Source of the DNA: Bermanella marisrubri
GTDB taxonomy: Bacteria > Pseudomonadota > Gammaproteobacteria > Pseudomonadales > Oceanobacteraceae
Length of the DNA stretch: 64,000 nt
NCBI RefSeq assembly: GCF_012295615.1
Contig: NZ_CP051183.1
Span: forward strand, 524,501 to 588,500
Reading direction: 5' to 3'
The position numbers were made by a program, and so were the translations under genes. Positions 54,207 to 62,554 of this stretch are shown here, piece by piece; position 1 is the first letter of the stretch, and the number at the start of each line of letters is the position of its first letter. The notes under the pieces are model-generated. The model saw only the letters and a list, made by a program, of their open reading frames with translations. It had not been told where the DNA came from and did not search any database.

Positions 54207-54224
54207 AAGAGCCTCCCCAATTAA

Positions 54225-55826
54225 TTAATGGCGGAAGTGACGCATCCCGGTGAATACCATTGCCATTCCCGCCTCATCTGCAGCGGCAATCACTTCTTCA
54301 TCACGAATCGAACCGCCTGGCTGAATGACTGCTGCGATACCCGCTTTTGCAGCATTATCGATACCGTCACGGAATGGGAAGAACGCATCCGATGCCATGA
54401 CTGAACCTTTTACTTCAAGACCAGCATGCTCTGCTTTAATGGCAGCGATACGAGCAGAATTAACTCGGCTCATTTGACCCGCGCCTACTCCGACAGTTTG
54501 ACGATTCTTGGCATAAACAATGGCATTCGATTTCACAAATTTGGCCACTTTCCATGCAAAGATAAGATCATGCATTTCTTTTTCAGAAGGCTGACGTTGA
54601 GTAACCACTTTTAGGTCGGCTTCTGTAATCATGCCGTTGTCGCGTTCTTGCACCAATAGACCGCCGTTTACGCGTTTATAGTCTAAGCCATTGACGCGCT
54701 CGGTTGACCACTCGCCGGTTTCCAATAAGCGAACGTTTTTCTTGCTTGCAACAGCTAAGCGAGCATCGCTGGAAACACTTGGTGCAATGATGACTTCTAC
54801 GAATTGACGCTCAACAATGGCAGCAGCCGTTTCGCCATCTAATTCACGGTTGAAAGCAATGATGCCGCCGAATGCAGATTCAGTATCGGTGGCGAAGGCT
54901 AAGTCGTAGGCTTCTTTGATGCCATTTTCGCTGACGGCTACACCACAAGGGTTGGCGTGTTTAACGATGACACAGGCAGGTTTAGTAAAGGATTTTACAC
55001 ACTCAAGCGCTGCATCTGTATCAGCCACGTTATTGAATGAAAGCTCTTTACCTTGAATTTGTTGAGCCGTTGCAATGCTGGCTTCTTTGGGATTGGCTTC
55101 CACATAAAACGCTGCATTTTGGTGAGGGTTCTCACCATAGCGCATGTCCTGTGCCTTAACAAATTGGGTGTTGAACGTACGCGGGAATTCAGACATATCT
55201 GCTGTAGTCAGCTCGTCTGCTTGTTGATTAATGCGACCAAGATAGTTAGCAATCATACCGTCGTACGCAGCAGTGTGTTCAAACGCTTTTAGTGCTAGAT
55301 CAAAACGCAATTTCGAGCTTAGGCCTTTTTTATTCTCGATATCCGCTAGAACAGCATCGTAGTCTGATGCATTCACCACAATACCTACGTGGGCGTTATT
55401 TTTCGCCGCACTTCGAACCATGGTTGGACCACCGATATCAATGTTTTCAATGGCATCTTCCAACGTGCAATCGGGATTCGCTGTGGTCGCTTCAAACGGG
55501 TATAGATTGACTACGACTAGATCAATAGGGTTGATTCCGTGCTCGCTCATGACGGCATCGTCTTGTCCGCGACGTCCTAAAACACCACCGTGGATTTTAG
55601 GATGAAGCGTTTTGACACGGCCATCCATCATTTCAGGGAAACCTGTGTAATCGCTTACCTCAATGGCATCAACACCATTTTCGCGTAACAGTTTGAAGGT
55701 ACCACCAGTGGAGAGAATCTCTACATTTTGTGCCGCTAGGGCTTGAGCGAATTCTACGATGCCGGTTTTATCAGAAACACTGATAAGCGCGCGACGAACA
55801 GGAGTAATTGCGGATGCACTTGCCAT
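54225..55826 (-). CDS. purH: Bifunctional AICAR formyltransferase / IMP cyclohydrolase
   Basis: 533 residues. The N-terminal MGS-like cyclohydrolase domain ([47 protein letters not shown]) and the C-terminal AICAR transformylase ([30 protein letters not shown]-type; [19 protein letters not shown]) are both complete. It catalyses the last two steps to IMP. The fis terminator lies upstream, so purH probably has its own promoter in the 83-bp gap. Confidence 0.97.
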   Translation of the reverse strand: MASASAITPVRRALISVSDKTGIVEFAQALAAQNVEILSTGGTFKLLRENGVDAIEVSDYTGFPEMMDGRVKTLHPKIHGGVLGRRGQDDAVMSEHGINPIDLVVVNLYPFEATTANPDCTLEDAIENIDIGGPTMVRSAAKNNAHVGIVVNASDYDAVLADIENKKGLSSKLRFDLALKAFEHTAAYDGMIANYLGRINQQADELTTADMSEFPRTFNTQFVKAQDMRYGENPHQNAAFYVEANPKEASIATAQQIQGKELSFNNVADTDAALECVKSFTKPACVIVKHANPCGVAVSENGIKEAYDLAFATDTESAFGGIIAFNRELDGETAAAIVERQFVEVIIAPSVSSDARLAVASKKNVRLLETGEWSTERVNGLDYKRVNGGLLVQERDNGMITEADLKVVTQRQPSEKEMHDLIFAWKVAKFVKSNAIVYAKNRQTVGVGAGQMSRVNSARIAAIKAEHAGLEVKGSVMASDAFFPFRDGIDNAAKAGIAAVIQPGGSIRDEEVIAAADEAGMAMVFTGMRHFRH

Positions 55827-55857
55827 AGTTGATCAATTAGTCAATTTTTCAAGAGGT

Positions 55858-55887
55858 TAAAAGCAAAGACGCTGCAAAAGCAGCGTC
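55858..55887 (-). terminator. Terminator of the dusB-fis operon
   Basis: Leftward: GACGCTGC-TTTT-GCAGCGTC, a perfect 8-bp stem, followed by TTTGCTTTT. It lies 23 bp after the fis stop and before purH. Confidence 0.85.
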
Positions 55888-55909
55888 CAGTGTGTCGATG
55901 TGATAGGGC

Positions 55910-56227
55910 TTAAAGCATACCGTACTGTTTTAGCTTCTTACGCAGCGTACCGCGATTTAAGCCAAGTAATACCGATGCTTTTGTTTGGTTATCGCGAGTG
56001 TAGCGCATTACCACTTCCAACAAAGGCGCCTCTACTTCTGATAAAACCATTTCATAGACGTCACTTACAGGCTGTCCGTCTAGTTGAGCAAAATAACTCT
56101 CTAGAGCTTGTTCAACGCTGTCACGCAAAGTCTGAGTGTTCTCTGTAGATAAGCCTGTATTACCTGCTGGTGATACCGTGCTTTGCTCAAGAGGGTTGTT
56201 TAGTTCTGGCGCTTCATGGGTACTCAT
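55910..56227 (-). CDS. fis: DNA-binding protein Fis
   Basis: 105 residues. The C-terminal NtrC-type helix-turn-helix is [37 protein letters not shown], essentially the family consensus; the N-terminus includes the dimerising helix ([30 protein letters not shown]). A growth-phase nucleoid protein and enhancer-binding factor. The start overlaps the dusB stop (ATGA), the same dusB-fis coupling as in E. coli. Confidence 0.97.
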   Translation of the reverse strand: MSTHEAPELNNPLEQSTVSPAGNTGLSTENTQTLRDSVEQALESYFAQLDGQPVSDVYEMVLSEVEAPLLEVVMRYTRDNQTKASVLLGLNRGTLRKKLKQYGML

Positions 56228-57210
56228 GCCGCTTGTTCCTTCCCCAGGTGTTGATTAAAAAAAGTCTTTATTAATGCTATTTGGTCTTCACAGGATTCCA
56301 GTTGGTTAAACTGTTTCCGTACAGCACGATCGTGATCATGCGCTTGAAGATACCAACCCACGTGTTTTCTCGCGATGCGTACACCTAAGTAATCACCGTA
56401 GAACCCATATAGAGCGTGTAAATGCCCGATCAGAATGGCTTCTACTTCTTTGATTGAAGGTGCTGCTAGCGGTTCACCCGTGGTTAAAAAATGGTTTATC
56501 TCTCTAAATATCCAAGGACGTCCTTGGGCAGCACGACCTAGCATTACCCCATCTGCGCCTGTGTAATCTAATACGAATTTGGCCTGTTCGGCGTTGGTGA
56601 TATCGCCATTGGCCAAAACCGGAATGTTTACATTCTGCTTGATGGTTTTAATGGTGTCGTATTCCACCTCACCTTTGTAGCCACAGCTACGGGTGCGTCC
56701 ATGGATCGCCAACGCGGCAATCCCTATTTCTTCTGCCATTCCTGCAAGAACGGGCGCATTTTTATGCTCTGGCGCCCAACCAGTGCGCATTTTCAGCGTT
56801 ACTGGTATGTCAACGCTATCCACAACAGCCTGAAGGATGTCTCTTACCAAGACTTCATCCTTCATTAACGCACTGCCTGCGGCTTTGTTACACACCTTCT
56901 TGGCAGGGCAACCCATGTTGATATCAATAATCTGAGCACCATGAGCAGCCGACATAATGGCCGCTTGCGCCATCATTTCAGGATCGCCACCGGCAATTTG
57001 TACTGAAATGGGTTCAGCTTCACCTGCATGATCCAAGCGCTGCCGAGACTTGCGACTGTTCCACAGTTTAACGTCGCTAGTCACCATTTCACTGACTACC
57101 AATCCCGCCCCCAATTGACGACATAACTGTCGAAAAGGTCGATCTGTGACACCCGCCATTGGTGCAAGCACCACAGGGTGTTGAATAGTGTATTGACCGA
57201 TCTGGAACAT
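56224..57210 (-). CDS. dusB: tRNA-dihydrouridine synthase B
   Basis: 328 residues from ATG 57210 ([23 protein letters not shown] matches the family start); TTG at 57219 extends the frame only by three codons. [22 protein letters not shown] contains the catalytic Cys, and [12 protein letters not shown] plus [16 protein letters not shown] the FMN phosphate site. It reduces uridine in tRNA D loops. Operon partner: fis. Confidence 0.96.
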   Translation of the reverse strand: MFQIGQYTIQHPVVLAPMAGVTDRPFRQLCRQLGAGLVVSEMVTSDVKLWNSRKSRQRLDHAGEAEPISVQIAGGDPEMMAQAAIMSAAHGAQIIDINMGCPAKKVCNKAAGSALMKDEVLVRDILQAVVDSVDIPVTLKMRTGWAPEHKNAPVLAGMAEEIGIAALAIHGRTRSCGYKGEVEYDTIKTIKQNVNIPVLANGDITNAEQAKFVLDYTGADGVMLGRAAQGRPWIFREINHFLTTGEPLAAPSIKEVEAILIGHLHALYGFYGDYLGVRIARKHVGWYLQAHDHDRAVRKQFNQLESCEDQIALIKTFFNQHLGKEQAA

Positions 57211-57408
57211 GGGTGACAAGTTGGTTGTTTTTTGCTCGTTTTAAGAGGCGGCTATGATACTCGCAAAGTAGGGAAGGCGAAAGGCTTGACAGGGCCTGTT
57301 TTCATCAAAAATTGATGATTTTTTCTCCAGCCAGTAGTTATGAAAAAGTCAACAGTTGATTTTTATTTGCGAGTGCTTACAAACGCGGTTGCTCTTACAA
57401 CAGTCGCC

Positions 57409-58530
57409 TTACGGAGCGACGAATCGCACTCGATAACTGCTTGCTTGAGGACCGGGGTCTTGAATATCTAATGCGATATGAACCGGTGTGTTAGAGGGCA
57501 TGCGATCCAAGCCAGCCGCTTCGCCAGCTAAATATTCACTGGGTAGGAAAAGTCGCTGAGCCATTACTTTTCCATTTTTATCGGTGAAACTGAGTTCCAC
57601 TTTGGGAAACGCCTGTGGGTAATCTGCATGGTTCATAAACAGAATGTCTACTACCAAAGCATTTTGGTAATCACTATGGCTGCTAACCTGTGGGCTCGTG
57701 GTAGTGCGAATTTTTTTCAGATCGTACGTGGACGGTAACTCGCAACCTAACACTTGGCAGGATTGTTGGTATAAAGGTCGATACTCAGCCTGGCGAGACC
57801 AAGAATCAAAATTAAAAAAGAAAACCTGGCCTATCAAGACTAAGGTTAAAACGATGCAGCCAGAGAATAGGGCGATCAGCCTTGCCTTGCTGGTTTTTTG
57901 CGGCAAGCTTAGATCAATAGGATCATTGTCAATGTAAGCAAAGTTTTGCTTCGCCACTGGATCTGGAGCGTTTTGCTTGAGCTGCTTCGGTGTTTGACTA
58001 ACAGGCATTGCGAAATCATTAGCGTCGCTATCACTGTCATCTAATAAGGCTTCCGCCCAGCTTTCATCATTGCTGGTATCGCTGTCGTCTTTGACACTTT
58101 CTTTCAGTTTATCGCTGTCAGAGAAGAATGGGTCTTCGATTTCTTCAGGATTGAGAGATAGAAAGTCTTCGCTGATTTCCAAGCCTTTTTCTTCGTCTTG
58201 AATCAGCACATCACCATCATCAATAAGGTCTTCATCTGGATCATCGGCAAAAACAATATCGTCATCGCTGTCTAGTAAATGGTTACTGGATTTGTTTTCA
58301 CTGGCACTTGGATGGTTTTCGCTCTCCTCGGCAAACATGTCTTGTGTTCGATCATCTTTGCTTACTGGCGTATCAGATGGTTTTTCTTCTTGAAAATGAT
58401 CACTCGCACGGAAAACTTGTAAACAGGCACCACAACGCACCGCACCCTTGGCTACTTTTAGCTGAGCATCGGTGACGCGAAATGTGGTGTCACATTTTGG
58501 ACACTTTGTAATGTGGGCCTGATTTGTCAT
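57409..58530 (-). CDS. Zinc-ribbon DUF3426 membrane protein
   Basis: 373 residues. The N-terminal MJ0042 zinc ribbon is CPKCDTTFRVTDAQLKVAKGAVRCGACLQVF (two CxxC pairs). A long acidic disordered stretch follows (~45-200, rich in Asp, Ser, Glu). A membrane span (IALFSGCIVLTLVLIGQVFFF) is at ~215-240, then the DUF3426 domain (~250-373; ALVVDILFMNHADYPQAFPKVELSFTDKNG). Conserved between prmA and dusB in pseudomonads (PA4851 position). Function unproven. The 198-bp gap after it is AT-rich. Confidence 0.9.
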   Translation of the reverse strand: MTNQAHITKCPKCDTTFRVTDAQLKVAKGAVRCGACLQVFRASDHFQEEKPSDTPVSKDDRTQDMFAEESENHPSASENKSSNHLLDSDDDIVFADDPDEDLIDDGDVLIQDEEKGLEISEDFLSLNPEEIEDPFFSDSDKLKESVKDDSDTSNDESWAEALLDDSDSDANDFAMPVSQTPKQLKQNAPDPVAKQNFAYIDNDPIDLSLPQKTSKARLIALFSGCIVLTLVLIGQVFFFNFDSWSRQAEYRPLYQQSCQVLGCELPSTYDLKKIRTTTSPQVSSHSDYQNALVVDILFMNHADYPQAFPKVELSFTDKNGKVMAQRLFLPSEYLAGEAAGLDRMPSNTPVHIALDIQDPGPQASSYRVRFVAP

Positions 58531-58580
58531 GGGCGCTATTATTATGGCTTGTTGTTATGATTTAAAGCGCTAATTATTGA

Positions 58581-59474
58581 TTACACTCGTTTTTTTGCGC
58601 AAATGCGCACCCAGCCATCTTCTTCATCAATGGATAATATGTCGCATTCCGAGTCGTAGGCCGTGGCAACGGTCTGTCCTTGGCTGGCTAAAATACCGCT
58701 GAGTACTAGGTCGCCGCCTGGTTTCAAATAACTCAGAATGCTGTCTTTTAATTCTACAAGGGGGCCAGCTAAAATGTTGGCGAGCACCAAATCTGCTTGT
58801 TGTTGAGGGGCGTCTTCTGGCAAACAATAGTGGTAACTGTCTGGGTTAAGCCCATTTCGCTCACTGTTTTCATTGCTGGCAAGGATCGCTTGTGGGTCGA
58901 TATCGATACCCAGTAAATCACGGGCCCCCAATAACATCGCAGCGATGCCTAAGATACCACTGCCGCAACCAAAGTCGATAATGGAGCGATTATCCAGCTG
59001 CTGTCCGTCTAGCCATTTCAGGCATAGAGAAGTTGTAGCATGTGTGCCGGTGCCAAAAGCTAAGCCTGGATCCAGTTTAAGATTCACAGCGTTTTTATCT
59101 TCAGGTTCTAACCAGCTTGGGCAAATCCATAAACGTTGTCCAAACGGCATAGGTTTAAACGTATCCATCCACTCACGAACCCAGTCTTTATCTTCAACCA
59201 GTTCGAGTTTGTAATTAGGAAACGTTTGCTGGGTCTCTTGCTCGTACAAGGCTTTAAGCTGTTGCATCTGTAATTGCAGTGGTTTTTCCGCATCAAATAG
59301 GGCAACTAACTTCAATTGATCCCAAAGCGGTGTCGTACCCAATGGCGGTTCATATATTGGTTGATTTGCACCATCTTTGAGAGTGATGGCGTCGGCACCA
59401 ATAGCCATGAGCAAATCTTCGATCTCTTGGCTTTGTTGGGCGTTGATATCAACGATGGCTTGAATCCACGGCAT
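58581..59474 (-). CDS. prmA: Ribosomal protein L11 methyltransferase
   Basis: 297 residues. The substrate-binding N-terminal domain (~1-100) is followed by IIDFGCGSGILGIAAMLLGA (SAM motif) and LVLANILAGPLVELKDSIL (the N-P-P-like NIL signature of PrmA). LDPGLAFGTGTHATTSLCL is the family motif. It trimethylates L11. The gene directly follows aroQ, whereas accB and accC lie between them in P. aeruginosa. Confidence 0.96.
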   Translation of the reverse strand: MPWIQAIVDINAQQSQEIEDLLMAIGADAITLKDGANQPIYEPPLGTTPLWDQLKLVALFDAEKPLQLQMQQLKALYEQETQQTFPNYKLELVEDKDWVREWMDTFKPMPFGQRLWICPSWLEPEDKNAVNLKLDPGLAFGTGTHATTSLCLKWLDGQQLDNRSIIDFGCGSGILGIAAMLLGARDLLGIDIDPQAILASNENSERNGLNPDSYHYCLPEDAPQQQADLVLANILAGPLVELKDSILSYLKPGGDLVLSGILASQGQTVATAYDSECDILSIDEEDGWVRICAKKRV

Positions 59475-59535
59475 GTTTGTGTCTTTTGCTTCAACTTAAA
59501 AAGGGCGCCACTATAGCGGCTTTACCGACGGTGCG

Positions 59536-59979
59536 CTAGGCGCGTTCTACTTGCTGTATGGCCGCTTGCAACGCTAAATCATAGCCTTGAACACCCAATC
59601 CGCAAATGACACCCACGGCGACATCACTAAAGTAGCTGTGATGACGAAACGCCTCGCGTTGATGAACGTTGGATATATGCAGTTCAATGAATGGTATTGC
59701 CACTCCAAGTAGAGCATCTCTCAGCGCAACACTCGTGTGGGTAAAAGCGGCCGGGTTGATAATGATGAAATCAATATCTTCACCCTTTGCTTCATGAATA
59801 CGTTCAATCAATTCGTATTCGGCATTGCTTTGAAAGGTCAGTACATGATGGCCTGCGGTTTGACCCTGATGAATGAGGCGCTGTGATACATCGTCCAGCG
59901 TATCTGCACCATAAATATCGGGTTCTCGAGTGCCGAGTAAATTGAGATTGGGGCCGTTTAGTACCAGTATGGACGCCAT
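59536..59979 (-). CDS. aroQ: 3-dehydroquinate dehydratase, type II
   Basis: 147 residues. [21 protein letters not shown] holds the catalytic Tyr and Arg region, [20 protein letters not shown] the substrate site with conserved His/Thr, and [17 protein letters not shown] the second signature. It is step 3 of the shikimate pathway, which feeds chorismate to TrpE. ATG 59979. Confidence 0.97.
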   Translation of the reverse strand: MASILVLNGPNLNLLGTREPDIYGADTLDDVSQRLIHQGQTAGHHVLTFQSNAEYELIERIHEAKGEDIDFIIINPAAFTHTSVALRDALLGVAIPFIELHISNVHQREAFRHHSYFSDVAVGVICGLGVQGYDLALQAAIQQVERA

Positions 59980-60052
59980 TATTATACTCTTCAGAAATAA
60001 AACGAGTTTGCCTAATGCCTGTCACTCTGTAAAGTCCTGAAAAATGCGGGTA

Positions 60053-61669
60053 TTAGTCGTCCTCGACATAGAGCTGAACATTATTGCGCCCTTGTTTTTT
60101 TGCTTCGTATAAAGCTTCGTCAGCATGCTCAATAATGAATTCACTATTGCTTCCCGTAAATTCACATACGCCGCCACTGAAGCTGACGGTAAATTCCGTT
60201 TCCCATGTGCTGTGAACAAGTTGGCTGAATACTTTGCGAATTTCATTCATCACGTGGAGGGCATCATGGCCTTTGGTGTTGGGCATGACGATGGCAAATT
60301 CTTCACCGCCATAGCGACCAATGCTATCACTACGTCGTAATCGTTGTTTAAGAAAAAGAGACAGTGCAGAGATAACCTTGTCGCCCACTGGATGGCCATA
60401 GTTGTCGTTGATCTTTTTGAAAAAGTCGATGTCGATCATAGCAAAGCTGAGTGGCTCGTCATTTTCACAAGACTGCTGACAAGCTTGATAGAGACGCTCA
60501 AGTATATGGGTGTGATTGTACAGTCCTGTAAGGCTGTCTTTTACGATCAAATTATTTAATACCCGCGCACGCTGACCGCGATTTTGCACTGTGGTGGCTA
60601 AGTGGCCGGGATCGACAGGTTTAGTGAGAAAATCATCTCCGCCGTGGCTCATGGCGTTTAGCTGGATATCAATATCTTCTTCACCGGATAAAAAGATGAT
60701 GGGGATGCGCACATATTCTGGTTGTTGGCGAATAACTGAGGCAAGCTCTGTACCTGTGCAGCCGGGCATATACATGTCCATGACAATTATTTCAGGTTGG
60801 AATGCAGTCATGGTGTCCAGCATAACCATAGGATCGATGATGACTTCTGTTTCCATACCTGCAGATTTAAGCGCTTTTTCAGTGAAGAGTGCTTGGCTTT
60901 TGGAATCGTCGACAATGAGTACTTTGTAAGGGGCTTCAGGTTGCGGATTATAGAACTTTTCAACAGCACGAATAATTTGCGGCACCTGAGGCCTTGCTAA
61001 GAAGCGTATGCCACCGGCACGACTGGCTTCCAATCTCTGTTGCAGCGTGGCGTTACCGCTTTCACTTACAAAGATCTTGGGAAGTAATGCGTTATCAGTA
61101 TTATGCAATGCCTGCATCAGTTCTAGGCCATGATTGCTTTGTGCGAAATCGACATCGGCGATAAAAAGAGCAATGTCTTCTTGCCCTAAGACTTGATAAA
61201 AGTGACTCTCAGACGTCACCAAAATATTGTTAATACTGAAGTGCTCAAGCTGCTCGGTGAGTTTAACACCCAGCTCAGGGTTCAGTAGTAAGACCACTGG
61301 TCTAACCTTGGGTATGGCATCAGGGCTGTTATTATCTCCGTGACGCAGACTGCTTTGACCCAATTTAAGCATATGGGTATTGAGTTTACTGAGCTGTTCG
61401 TGGGTGCCTTTACCTTTATTATTGTGTAAGAGTTTAAGTTGAGTAATGAGAGTCTTTGCTAGCTCTTCATACTGAGGTGTATCAAATCGTTGGGCATGTC
61501 GCAGAAGCTTTTCGACTCCTAGGATTAACTCGTGAACCATTCGTGCATCCAGAGCTTGGTTTTCTAAACTGCGCCAGCGGTCAAAGATAATGCGAGCCTG
61601 ATTGGATACCCGGCTAGCAAAATGACGTTTCATGGCTTCAGAAGCACTTTCTTGTTCTAAGTGACTCAT
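60053..61669 (-). CDS. REC-REC-GGDEF diguanylate cyclase (GcbA-like position)
   Basis: 538 residues, no signal. A helical N-terminus (~1-115) is followed by a degenerate REC-like domain (~122-245; PVVLLLNPELG, no clear phospho-Asp acceptor in the usual place although FIADVDF is close) and a second, intact REC (~250-370; VLIVDDSKSQA, IIVMDMYMPG, FLTKPVDPG). GGDEF follows (~375-538; DSLTGLYNHTHIL, FAMIDIDFFKKINDNYGH, IGRYGGEEFAIVM), with I-site RRSD. A GGDEF response regulator lies in the corresponding aroQ neighbourhood in P. aeruginosa. It faces away from lapG, 174 bp apart. Confidence 0.92.
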   Translation of the reverse strand: MSHLEQESASEAMKRHFASRVSNQARIIFDRWRSLENQALDARMVHELILGVEKLLRHAQRFDTPQYEELAKTLITQLKLLHNNKGKGTHEQLSKLNTHMLKLGQSSLRHGDNNSPDAIPKVRPVVLLLNPELGVKLTEQLEHFSINNILVTSESHFYQVLGQEDIALFIADVDFAQSNHGLELMQALHNTDNALLPKIFVSESGNATLQQRLEASRAGGIRFLARPQVPQIIRAVEKFYNPQPEAPYKVLIVDDSKSQALFTEKALKSAGMETEVIIDPMVMLDTMTAFQPEIIVMDMYMPGCTGTELASVIRQQPEYVRIPIIFLSGEEDIDIQLNAMSHGGDDFLTKPVDPGHLATTVQNRGQRARVLNNLIVKDSLTGLYNHTHILERLYQACQQSCENDEPLSFAMIDIDFFKKINDNYGHPVGDKVISALSLFLKQRLRRSDSIGRYGGEEFAIVMPNTKGHDALHVMNEIRKVFSQLVHSTWETEFTVSFSGGVCEFTGSNSEFIIEHADEALYEAKKQGRNNVQLYVEDD

Positions 61670-61843
61670 ATTCGCATCCTCTACTCCTTAAACCATAGCA
61701 AGCTTCTGACTAATTTCCTGAACGCAATATAGGTTTTGCGTATTGATCCGCTAAAAATCCACATAAAGTCAATTTTGGTGCCTATAGTTATTAAATGGTC
61801 ATTTGTAATTTTCAGCCAAAGGCAGTGTGGATAGGTGAGTAGC

Positions 61844-62542
61844 ATGATTAGGCATAGGGATGGCATGACAAGCTTGACCTGTATAGCAATGCTGCTCGTA
61901 GGGGTTTGCTTGGCGCAAAGTGTCTCGCAGCTAATTGATAAAAAATTGATCGAATACGCCAGCGACCGCTATGGCAACTCAGTTGTAAAAAAACTACATA
62001 CTTGGGGTGAAACTGTGGTTGCACAGCAGCCCAATTCAGAACAACAAAAGCTACAAGTCTTGAATGTCTTTTTTAATGAGCAACTACGTTTTCGGGACGA
62101 CATCGATATTTGGAAACAAGAGGACTATTGGGCGACTCCGTTGGAAGCGTTTGCACAAGGGGCGGCTGATTGTGAAGACTATGTCATTGCGAAATACTTT
62201 TCCCTTGTTCAAGCAGGTATTGCTGAAGAAAAGCTACGCATCATGTATGTCAAAGCCCTAGAGTTAAATCAAGCACACATGGTGCTAGCCTATTACGCTA
62301 CACCTCGCTCACAGCCATTAATTTTGGATAACTTGATCGATCAAATTAAGCCAGCAGGCAAACGTCGTGATTTAAGCCCAGTATATAGTTTTAATGCATC
62401 AGGTCTCTGGCTTGAGCGTATGCGAGGTAATAGTATAAAGGTGGGGAACCCTAATCGACTTAATCGCTGGACGGATTTATTAGTACGTATGAAATCTCAA
62501 GGTTTGGAAGCGTGGTTTAAGCCACCACAGTTAGGTAATTAA
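61844..62542 (+). CDS. lapG: LapG-type periplasmic cysteine protease
   Basis: 232 residues from ATG 61844, which has GGTGAG upstream (GTG 61835 and ATG 61865 are alternatives). A signal sequence (TSLTCIAMLLVGVCLA) is followed by the bacterial transglutaminase-like fold. The catalytic Cys is in QGAADCEDYVIAKYF, the His in NQAHMVLAYYA and the Asp in PLILDNLID, in the order of LapG proteins. The calcium-site residues (conserved acidic pair before the Cys) include WATPLEAFAQGAADCED. LapG cleaves the N-terminus of LapA-type adhesins and releases biofilms. The receptor LapD follows 12 bp downstream. Confidence 0.93.
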   Translation: MIRHRDGMTSLTCIAMLLVGVCLAQSVSQLIDKKLIEYASDRYGNSVVKKLHTWGETVVAQQPNSEQQKLQVLNVFFNEQLRFRDDIDIWKQEDYWATPLEAFAQGAADCEDYVIAKYFSLVQAGIAEEKLRIMYVKALELNQAHMVLAYYATPRSQPLILDNLIDQIKPAGKRRDLSPVYSFNASGLWLERMRGNSIKVGNPNRLNRWTDLLVRMKSQGLEAWFKPPQLGN

Positions 62543-62554
62543 CAAGGAATAACT

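Noticed and set aside
57302-57326. TCATCA-TGATGA hairpin followed by T6 as a rightward terminator
   Set aside because: No rightward gene ends here; the AT-rich stem is weak and lies upstream of dusB on the opposite strand.
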